26,661 nucleotides of DNA from a virus. Within the stretch, counting starts at the first letter, position 1; the number at the start of each line of letters is the position of its first letter. The DNA is taken from positions 1 to 26,661 of the IMG/VR virus record IMGVR_UViG_3300036651_001856. One strand, given 5' to 3'. A program made the position numbers and the translations under genes. Of this stretch, positions 9,786-16,156 are shown piece by piece. The notes under the pieces are model-generated. The model saw nothing but the letters and a program-made list of their open reading frames with translations, ran no database searches and was not told the origin of the DNA.

Positions 9786-11203
9786 TGGGCGACTGGCTGG
9801 CCGTCAGCGGCGCGTTCATCGACAGCTCCGCCGCCCCCACCGGGCCGGTGGCGCACTGCGGGGTCTACCTGGGGCCGTGGCCGGTCCAGCCGCCGCCGCA
9901 GCTCCTGGACTGCGCCTCGCTCGAGTTCGTCGTCGCGGTCCCCGGCGCCGACCCTGACGACGCCAGCACCCTCACCTTCGCCGCCAACCCGGTGTACGTC
10001 AGCGCCACCCGCCACGGCGACACCGTCGACTTCACCTGCGTCGGCGGGGCGTGGCCGGACACTCGTCCGTCCGGCGCGCACCTCTATGTGCGCGCCGCGG
10101 GGACACCCGCCGAACCGGTCGCGGCGTACGTGCCGCGCGGCTACAGCCCGCAGGGCGGTAACAGCTTCGAGACCGCGCCCGGCACTCTCGTCACCCACGC
10201 CCCCGGGCCCGGGTCGATCCCGGTCGACGCGGCCCAGGCCGTCATCGGCGCGTTCTGGGGCGTCGGCGGCGCCTACTCCTCCCCGCAGCCGCAGGACGTG
10301 GTGGAGTACCTGGCGCAGCAGGCCAGCGTGCTCACCCCCGCCCCGGTCGACGGCACCCACGGCTCCGGGCTGAACTACGCCGTCCCGCACAACACCCCCG
10401 ACGTCCCCGGCAACCCCGACCCCGGCTACACCACCGGGCAGATGCAGTTCAGCGAGTTCCGCGCCGACTTCCAGGTGCCGACCAGTCTCGCCGACCCCGG
10501 CGAGCCGGCCGACTTCGCCAGCCTCGTCACCGACGGCGCCGCCGCCGGGCACATGCCCGACGGCAGCCCCGGCTACCAGTGGGTCGGCGCCGCCGCCGGG
10601 CTCGGCTTCGACGGCGCCGTCACCTGGACCATCCAGGGCACCGCCTGGACCATCGACTTCGCCACCGTCAGCGACGAAGCCGGGCAGGCGCTGGCGATCC
10701 AGGCCCAGATCCGCACCGGCGGCCCCACCGCCTCCGCGTTCGCCGCCGGCAGCGGCACCCTGCTGTGGGGCGACCAGATCCACACCGCCGGGCGCCCCGG
10801 CGGGCTCGAGAACGCCATCGCCGTCCCCGCACCCCCCGGGGTGGGCCCGGACGCGCCGATGAACACCGACTACAGCCTCTACTGCCGCCTCGACGGGCTG
10901 CTGCTCACCCAGGACGCCACCAACGAGTACGCCGTCACGTTCGCCGAGGAGCACACCCTGAGCGTGCAGGTCGTGCCGCAGGGCGCGACGATGGCCTACC
11001 TGGTGCAGCTCCCGCCGTACCGCTACTACGCGCCCGGCCCGCTGGTGCCCTCCCGCGGCGGCCCCGGCAGCGCGCTGCGGCTGAACCAGCGCAACGACGG
11101 GCTGGGTATCGACCGGCACCCGCGGCTGCGCGCGAGCAACAACCCGCCGACGTCCGTGCAGTCCCACACCGCGCCCCGCGTGGGCGACACCCTGTACCGC
11201 TGA
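9785..11203 (+). CDS. Minor tail protein of unknown function, 472 aa
   Basis: The ATG at 9785 overlaps the previous stop (TGATG) and has no clear ribosome binding site of its own, so it probably depends on coupling. It begins MGDW, as does the preceding protein. The sequence is acidic, Gly/Pro/Thr-rich and beta-type. A conserved-looking hydrophobic core sits at about residues 255-310 (GFDGAVTWTIQGTAWTIDFA). The C terminus is Arg/Pro-rich and probably disordered. No catalytic motif, signal peptide or membrane span is visible. I do not recognise the family; a structural role is inferred from neighbours. Confidence 0.55.
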   Translation: MGDWLAVSGAFIDSSAAPTGPVAHCGVYLGPWPVQPPPQLLDCASLEFVVAVPGADPDDASTLTFAANPVYVSATRHGDTVDFTCVGGAWPDTRPSGAHLYVRAAGTPAEPVAAYVPRGYSPQGGNSFETAPGTLVTHAPGPGSIPVDAAQAVIGAFWGVGGAYSSPQPQDVVEYLAQQASVLTPAPVDGTHGSGLNYAVPHNTPDVPGNPDPGYTTGQMQFSEFRADFQVPTSLADPGEPADFASLVTDGAAAGHMPDGSPGYQWVGAAAGLGFDGAVTWTIQGTAWTIDFATVSDEAGQALAIQAQIRTGGPTASAFAAGSGTLLWGDQIHTAGRPGGLENAIAVPAPPGVGPDAPMNTDYSLYCRLDGLLLTQDATNEYAVTFAEEHTLSVQVVPQGATMAYLVQLPPYRYYAPGPLVPSRGGPGSALRLNQRNDGLGIDRHPRLRASNNPPTSVQSHTAPRVGDTLYR

Positions 11204-11212
11204 GGAGCCCCG

Positions 11213-11590
11213 ATGTCCACCGCCGGCCTGCTGTCCAACTATGCGGGCAACCGCGCCCTGTCCTACCTGCTGGTGCAGCGCGGGCTCTACCTGGCCTGCC
11301 ACACCTCCGCCCCGGACGGCACCACCGCTGGGGACGCCTCCAGCGAGCTCGGCGGCGGCGGCTACCAGCGCCAGCCGATCAGCTTCAACTCGCCCAGCGG
11401 CAAGGCCTGCGTGGCCAGCAACCGGCAGCGGTTCCCGGGGATGCCGTCCTGCGTGCTCACCCACCTGGCCGTGTGGGACGCCTTCACGATGGGCAACATG
11501 ATCGTGGCGGTGGCGTTGCTGCCGCATGTCTCCGTGCCCGACTCTGGCCTGTTCGTGGTCAGCAGAGGAGACCTCTCCGTGCAGCTCTAG
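11213..11590 (+). CDS. Small phage tail/fibre-type protein, 125 aa (copy 3)
   Basis: ATG at 11213 with GAGGAG upstream that overlaps the previous stop (TGAGGAG at 11201-11207). The translation has ALSYLLVQRGLYLACHTSAP, then SSELGGGGYQRQPISF, a Cys-containing middle and a hydrophobic IVAVALLPHVSV strand before the end. It shares the layout of the proteins at 4616 and 5068 (helix, LYxA strand, acidic loop, Y-A/Q-R motif), so it is probably a distant paralogue. It is the last gene of the tail block. Confidence 0.6.
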   Translation: MSTAGLLSNYAGNRALSYLLVQRGLYLACHTSAPDGTTAGDASSELGGGGYQRQPISFNSPSGKACVASNRQRFPGMPSCVLTHLAVWDAFTMGNMIVAVALLPHVSVPDSGLFVVSRGDLSVQL

Positions 11591-11718
11591 ATCACGTTTG
11601 GTTGGGGTGAGTGGATCACGTCGAGATGATGGGGACAGCCGAACATGGAGGTGCGAGATGGACCGTCTCCCGCCCGCGGCTGCGTCCCGGCATCCCCACT
11701 GTGAAGGCACTCCCTAAG
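11591..11718 (+). promoter_or_regulatory. Intergenic region between tail and lysis blocks
   Basis: This is the longest gap without a confident gene and it is less G+C-rich at its start. It has a direct repeat GATCACGT (11590-11597 and 11614-11621) and a strong ribosome binding site GGAGGTG (11647-11653) in front of a 19-codon ORF. I see no convincing -35/-10 pair, but position and composition fit a promoter or leader for the lysis cassette. Confidence 0.35.
11658..11717 (+). CDS. Possible 19-aa leader ORF upstream of the lysis genes
   Basis: The ATG at 11658 is four bases after GGAGGTG (11647-11653), one of the strongest ribosome binding sites in the window. The product is MDRLPPAAASRHPHCEGTP. 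Its TAA at 11715-11717 ends one base before the ATG-ATG pair at 11719-11724 that I take as the start of the membrane protein. This geometry suits translational coupling or a regulatory leader. It could equally be chance, with the ribosome binding site serving a longer product in another frame. Confidence 0.35.
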   Translation: MDRLPPAAASRHPHCEGTP

Positions 11719-12186
11719 ATGATGCGGATCATCCTGCGCGCGGCCAACGAGCCCGCCCGGCGGTTCATGTTGTTCTGGAACTTCGTCGCCGCCTGCTGCG
11801 CGATCCTGTTCCTCATCCTCGGCGCGATCTACCTCGTCGGCGGCTCGTCCGCCACCGACAGTCACACCCTGGACCTGGTCCAGACCGTCGAACGCACCCT
11901 GCAGCTCCACGGCGTCATCCAGATGGTCGTCGGGGGGCTGCTGCTGTATTCGCTGCACGACTACCGCAAGCTGACCCGGCTGTCGCTGCTGATCGGCTTC
12001 TCCTACGCCACCTGGACGCTGGTGCTGATCGTCGGTGAAGCGCTCCTGCACCGGATCTCCTGGGGCAGCTTCGCCTGGTACGGCTTCCTGATGACCCTGC
12101 TCGCCGGCACCCGGGTGTTCTCCCCGCCGCTCGGCGACGACGGCCGGCTCTACACCGGCCGCCCCGAGGGGAGCGAGCGTGCATGA
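11719..12186 (+). CDS. Four-helix membrane protein, lysis cassette, 155 aa
   Basis: Membrane protein with four predicted spans at about residues 16-41, 62-79, 86-110 and 116-131 and short charged loops. The start is uncertain: ATG at 11719 or 11722, GTG at 11701, or a longer form from GTG at 11611. I chose 11719 because a GAAGG lies 11 bases upstream and the longer forms add a hydrophilic tail of no obvious character. There are two adjacent Cys in the first span. Position directly ahead of small membrane proteins and a muramidase suggests a holin-related or other lysis role. It overlaps the next gene by 8 bp. Confidence 0.6.
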   Translation: MMRIILRAANEPARRFMLFWNFVAACCAILFLILGAIYLVGGSSATDSHTLDLVQTVERTLQLHGVIQMVVGGLLLYSLHDYRKLTRLSLLIGFSYATWTLVLIVGEALLHRISWGSFAWYGFLMTLLAGTRVFSPPLGDDGRLYTGRPEGSERA

Positions 12187-12538
12187 CCTCCTCGGTGCCG
12201 CGTTCTCCCTGCTGACTGCCGTCCCGTCCGGTGCGCCCGACCCCGGCCTGCCCGCCAGTGGCTCCGGGGCGAGCGACCACACCGTCATCGTCGCGGTGCT
12301 GATCCTGGTCGGCACCATCGTCACCGTCGCCGGCACCGTCCTGGTCGCCACCATCCAGCGCGACCGCGGGCCGCGTTCGACGGTGCCCGCCAACGACCGC
12401 CTCGCCGACCGCCTGGTGCGTGACCTGACCCGGGAGAAGGAGGAGGCCGAGAAGGCCCTCGAGGCGCTCAAGACCGCCTGCTGGCGACGCCATCTCGACC
12501 CCGACCAGATGATCCAGGAAGTGATGGCCACCCCATGA
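12179..12538 (+). CDS. Single-span membrane protein with cytoplasmic coiled coil, 119 aa
   Basis: GTG at 12179 after GAGGGGAG (12166-12173). A hydrophobic N terminus (residues 1-15) is followed by a Pro/Gly/Ser-rich stretch, one clear transmembrane segment at about 35-58 (HTVIVAVLILVGTIVTV), a basic stop-transfer RDR and a charged helical C terminus at 75-100 (REKEEAEKALEAL) likely to be a coiled coil. Small proteins of this build commonly accompany endolysins in actinophages. Holin or holin-partner function is inferred. The stop overlaps the next ATG (ATGA at 12535-12538). Confidence 0.6.
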   Translation: MHDLLGAAFSLLTAVPSGAPDPGLPASGSGASDHTVIVAVLILVGTIVTVAGTVLVATIQRDRGPRSTVPANDRLADRLVRDLTREKEEAEKALEALKTACWRRHLDPDQMIQEVMATP

Positions 12539-13242
12539 GAAAGATCGACATCCCGCCGCGGATCAACTTCTCGATCAGTTTCCGGCTGTTCGTGCTCGTC
12601 GTCGGGCTCGGCGCGATCGGGTTCGGCTGGGGCCTGATCTGGGTGATCCAGGAGATCGGCCGGGTCGACAACGCGGTGGCCTACATCAACCACCAGCGGA
12701 TCATCGGCAAGCAGCAGCGCGAGGCCGACCAGGTCCGCACCGACGCCGAGATCCGCGGCCTGGCGTGCGCGATCCCGGCGGTGCTGCCGCCCGGCGAAAG
12801 CCCCTACGTGGATCTGTTACGCAAACGTTATGCGTGCCCGCCGTACGTGCGACCGAAGGGCAAGGTGCCGTTCGCGCCGTCCAGCATCACCCCGCCGGCG
12901 CCTACTCCGAACCCCAGTGCGAGCCCCATCCCGAACCCCAGCTCGCCCGCCAACGGGGGCTCCGCGCGGCCTGCAGCAGCCCGTTCCAGGCCCGCTCCCC
13001 CGGCGCCGCCCGGTGCCGCCCCGCCCGGCCCGGCCCGGCCGACGACCCCGCCGGGGACGCACCCGACGCCGCCCCCGTCACCGACGCCGCGCCCGACCCG
13101 CACGCCAGGGCCAAGTCCGCGCCCGACCCCAGCACCACCTCTGCCGCCTCTGCCAACGCTTCCCCCGCTGCTCCCCGCGCCGTTCACCTCGGCGCTACAC
13201 ACTTTGCTGCCCGGCGCGTGTCGTTCCCTGCCGGTGTGCTGA
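12535..13242 (+). CDS. Membrane-anchored proline-rich protein, lysis cassette, 235 aa
   Basis: The ATG overlaps the preceding stop. One transmembrane segment at about residues 17-40 is followed by a charged helical stretch (44-75), two Cys at 78 and 101, and then more than 120 residues very rich in proline. The design (inner anchor plus long extended wall-spanning tail) recalls spanin-like proteins, but no homology is claimed. From about 12955 the codons of this frame lose their G/C bias while the frame one base earlier gains it through about 13150. The real C terminus may therefore be encoded in that other frame, which ends at 13304. Confidence 0.5.
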   Translation: MRKIDIPPRINFSISFRLFVLVVGLGAIGFGWGLIWVIQEIGRVDNAVAYINHQRIIGKQQREADQVRTDAEIRGLACAIPAVLPPGESPYVDLLRKRYACPPYVRPKGKVPFAPSSITPPAPTPNPSASPIPNPSSPANGGSARPAAARSRPAPPAPPGAAPPGPARPTTPPGTHPTPPPSPTPRPTRTPGPSPRPTPAPPLPPLPTLPPLLPAPFTSALHTLLPGACRSLPVC

Positions 13243-13261
13243 TCGTCGGGATGATTCCCGC

Positions 13262-14143
13262 ATGTACGTCGTCCTGGACGCCAGTGAGCACAACGCGGCG
13301 ATGACGGCCGCCTTCAAGGGTGAGGCCATCATCCTGCGGGCCGGGTTCGGGGACTACTGGCAGGACAAGAACTTCCTGGACAACACCGGCCAGGTGGCCG
13401 TGGACTGGAGCCGCGGGGAGCTGCCCGGCGGCGCCGTGCTGTACCTGCCGTTCATCTCCCCCGGCACCGCGAAGTCCCACGACGCCTACCTGTGGGACAA
13501 GCTGATCGGGCCCCGGGTGCCGGACTGGCTGACCGGGATCATGGTCGACGAGGAGCGCTGGCCCGGAGCCCCGTACGCCCAGTCCGGGGACCACTCCAGC
13601 CAGCTCAACCAGTTCTACGGCATGCAGGCGCACCGGTTCGGGTCCTGGCGGTCCTGCAAGGGCTACTTCAACCTCGGCGACGGCGCCGCGCTGTGGCCGC
13701 ACCGCGACCCGCGCTGCGAGTACATCCTCGCCGACTACACCGACAAGATCGTCGTCGGGAACTACCCGGGCTGCGTCGGGCAGCAGTACACCGACGGCTC
13801 GATGAACAACCCGGTGCCGCGGGTGAAGGGCAGGCTGCTGCCGCGCGCCGACGCCCCGTTCGGCGCCTGTGACCACTCGGTGTTCCCCACCGTGAACAAC
13901 GCCGCCCAGTTCCGGGCACTGTGGGGCCGCCCCGCGTACGGGCAGCCGGCCAAACCGGCCAAGCCGCCGGTGGCGCCGCCGAGGCAGCCGCCGCCGGTCC
14001 CGGCGCACGGGCCCTACGACCAGCGGCGCGGCTACACCCTCGTCGCCCCCGGCGGCCACGTCCGGCTGCGTCTCGACGCCGCCGCCAACGTCCACGTCGA
14101 ACGCGACGGCCAGCTCGTCCACACACTGACCAAGGGAAACTGA
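13262..14143 (+). CDS. GH25-like muramidase endolysin, 293 aa
   Basis: Peptidoglycan-degrading endolysin. It starts MYVVLDASEHN, with Asp6 in the place of the first catalytic-site Asp of GH25 lysozymes, then IILRAGFGDYWQDKNFLDN. GIMVDEERW supplies a D96-x-E98 pair matching the GH25 DxE motif, and GQQYTDGS around residues 173-180 matches the WQYTD signature near the end of the barrel. The GH25-like part covers about residues 1-220 with some divergence. A Pro-rich linker (about 225-250) leads to a 40-residue C-terminal segment that may bind the cell wall. There is no signal peptide, so a holin-type release is expected. The start ATG has only a weak upstream GGGATGA. Confidence 0.75.
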   Translation: MYVVLDASEHNAAMTAAFKGEAIILRAGFGDYWQDKNFLDNTGQVAVDWSRGELPGGAVLYLPFISPGTAKSHDAYLWDKLIGPRVPDWLTGIMVDEERWPGAPYAQSGDHSSQLNQFYGMQAHRFGSWRSCKGYFNLGDGAALWPHRDPRCEYILADYTDKIVVGNYPGCVGQQYTDGSMNNPVPRVKGRLLPRADAPFGACDHSVFPTVNNAAQFRALWGRPAYGQPAKPAKPPVAPPRQPPPVPAHGPYDQRRGYTLVAPGGHVRLRLDAAANVHVERDGQLVHTLTKGN

Positions 14144-14144
14144 C

Positions 14145-14603
14145 ATGCCCTCCGCTCCCGTCCGGCTCGTGCAGAACAAGCCCGTCACCACCACCGGCAC
14201 CCTCACCGCCGTCGCGGTCGCCGTCGAGGGCTACCTGGAGTACCGCGGCTGGATCCCGGCGCCGCTGACCGGGGTCGCGATGGTCGTCACCGTCGCGGTG
14301 CTCGCGGTCATCGCGCACGAGCTGGTGACGCCATGGACGAAGGCGCAGCACTTCATCGAGCAGGGCCTGCACCTCACCGACGCCGACTGGGGTCGCTTCG
14401 AGGTCATGCTCGAGCAGTACGGGCTCACGCTGCTCCCCCGCCCGGCCGCCGCGACCGTCACCGGCCTGGCGGCCGCGGTCATCCCCGCCCCGCCGGGGGA
14501 CGGCATGACCGCCGGTCAGCACGCCGCCGTCGAGGCGCCGCTCGCTGCGACACCGCCGGCCGCCGCGACCGAGCCGCCTGTCCCCGGCGCGCCCGGGGCC
14601 TGA
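14145..14603 (+). CDS. Holin-like membrane protein, 152 aa
   Basis: ATG at 14145, one base after the lysin stop, with AAGGGAA (14132-14138) upstream. Two hydrophobic segments at about residues 17-30 and 38-62 (PLTGVAMVVTVAVLAVIAH) are joined by a short turn, then a soluble helix (65-95) and a Pro/Ala-rich C-terminal tail from about 98. The hairpin layout and location right after a muramidase fit a class II holin. The first span is weak, so a single-span topology is possible. It is coupled to the terminase gene by TGATG at 14601-14605. Confidence 0.6.
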   Translation: MPSAPVRLVQNKPVTTTGTLTAVAVAVEGYLEYRGWIPAPLTGVAMVVTVAVLAVIAHELVTPWTKAQHFIEQGLHLTDADWGRFEVMLEQYGLTLLPRPAAATVTGLAAAVIPAPPGDGMTAGQHAAVEAPLAATPPAAATEPPVPGAPGA

Positions 14604-16126
14604 TGGCGTTCCAGCTTTCCCGGGTACCGCAGACCGACGACGAGCTGTACTGGTACGTCCGGGTCCGGTTCGGGGTCGCGGTGCCCCGCACCCGGGTGTG
14701 CGCCGGGCACGTCAGCCCGTTCGAGGCGTTCGCCGACGCCTTCTTCGCCCGCAACTCCCTGGACCCCGCCTCCGACCAGCAGTCGCTGGCGCTGTGGCAC
14801 GGCAGCCGCGGCCTGTCCGGCAAGAGCTACACGCTGAGCCTGCTCGCGGTCACCATGGCCGAGCTGCTCGGCGCGGACGTGAACCTGCTCGGCGGCTCCC
14901 TGGCGCAGTCGATGAACATCCACGAGCACGTGGGCATGGCGATGCGCCATGACAACGCGCCGGAGTACATGGTCGTCGACGCCTCCACCTCGAGGATCTC
15001 GCTGACCAACGGCGCCCGGATCCGGCCGTTGACGGCGTCGCAGAAAACCGTCCGCGGGCCGCACCCGCCGCGGCTGCTGCTCGACGAGATCGATGAGATG
15101 GACCTCAAGATCCTCGACGCGGCGCTGGGCCAGCCGATGCCGCAGCCCAACTACCTCAACGAGATCATCACCCCCTATACGGTCATGTGTTCGACCTGGC
15201 AAAATCCGCAGGGCACCTTCACCGAGGTGCAGCGGCGCGCGGAGGAACGCGGCTACCCGATCTACCAGTGGTGCTTCCGCGAGTCGGCCAACCCGATCGA
15301 CGGGTGGCTGAGCGAGGACACCATCGCGGAGAAGAAGAACTCGATCTCCAAGGCCATGTGGGAGGCGGAGTACGAGCTCAACGAGCCCTCCATCGGCACC
15401 CGCGCGTTCGACACCAACGCGGTCGAGCGGATGTTCAGCTTGCCGTTCAGCCCGCTGGCGCAGAAGGAGTCGAAGGACTTCGAGGAGTACCTGTTCGAGA
15501 AGCCGGAACGCCACGGCCGCTACGTGTGCGCCGCCGACTGGGGCAAGGAGAAGGACTACACCGTCATCACGGTGGCCCGCATCGACACCTACCCGCGCCG
15601 GGTCGTGTACTACATGAAGGTCAACCGGCGGCCGTGGCCGCTGATGATGGGCTGGTTCAACAAGGCCGCCGAGCGCTACCACGCCCAGTCCATCCACGAC
15701 GCCACCGGTCTCGGCGACGTCATCGAGGACTACGTCGACCACCGCGCGATCGGGTTCAAGATGATCGGGGCCGAACGCGCGGACATGCTCACCGAGTACG
15801 TCAACGCCGTCGAGGCCGGCGCCTGGCACGTCCCGAAGATCAAGTCGGCGTGGTCGGCGCACCGGTACTGCCAGGTGCAGGACCTGTACTCCAGCTCGAA
15901 GGAGTTCCACCTGCCCGACGAGGTGTGCTCCTTCGCCCTGGCCGAGCACGTCGCCCGCACCGTCGCACCGCTGGCCGCCCCGCAGGCGGTGAAGAAGGAC
16001 TCCGCGCCGACCGCCCGGGACATGACCCACGTCCCCGCCGAGTCCGACACCGCCACGCCGGGCCGCTTCGGTGACGTCAGCGTGAAGCGCTGGGATGATC
16101 CCGCGGAGATGTCCCTGACTGTCTGA
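14603..16126 (+). CDS. terL: Terminase large subunit (ATPase and nuclease), 507 aa
   Basis: DNA-packaging motor. The ATG at 14603 overlaps the holin stop; the upstream extension of this frame is Arg-rich and overlaps that gene, so it was rejected. Walker A-like HGSRGLSGKSYT at residues 66-77, with K74 and S75, has one residue more between the first Gly and GKS than the usual pattern. The Walker B sequence LLLDEIDE is at 158-165. The C-terminal RNase H-like nuclease shows AADWGKEKDY (D312, D318) and HDATGLGD (D366), as in large terminases. Length is usual for the family. No small terminase is recognisable in the window. Confidence 0.88.
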   Translation: MAFQLSRVPQTDDELYWYVRVRFGVAVPRTRVCAGHVSPFEAFADAFFARNSLDPASDQQSLALWHGSRGLSGKSYTLSLLAVTMAELLGADVNLLGGSLAQSMNIHEHVGMAMRHDNAPEYMVVDASTSRISLTNGARIRPLTASQKTVRGPHPPRLLLDEIDEMDLKILDAALGQPMPQPNYLNEIITPYTVMCSTWQNPQGTFTEVQRRAEERGYPIYQWCFRESANPIDGWLSEDTIAEKKNSISKAMWEAEYELNEPSIGTRAFDTNAVERMFSLPFSPLAQKESKDFEEYLFEKPERHGRYVCAADWGKEKDYTVITVARIDTYPRRVVYYMKVNRRPWPLMMGWFNKAAERYHAQSIHDATGLGDVIEDYVDHRAIGFKMIGAERADMLTEYVNAVEAGAWHVPKIKSAWSAHRYCQVQDLYSSSKEFHLPDEVCSFALAEHVARTVAPLAAPQAVKKDSAPTARDMTHVPAESDTATPGRFGDVSVKRWDDPAEMSLTV

Positions 16127-16156
16127 GCGCATGGAACCCCCCGGGAGACTGGCAGT

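Noticed and set aside
12830-13261. Upstream extension of the lysin frame
   Set aside because: The stretch is almost entirely Arg/Pro/Ala and overlaps the proline-rich gene. GH25 lysozymes begin close to the LDxS motif, which fits the ATG at 13262.
14333-14602. Upstream extension of the terL frame
   Set aside because: Arg/Ala/His-rich sequence overlapping the holin-like gene; the coupled ATG at 14603 gives a normal terminase length.
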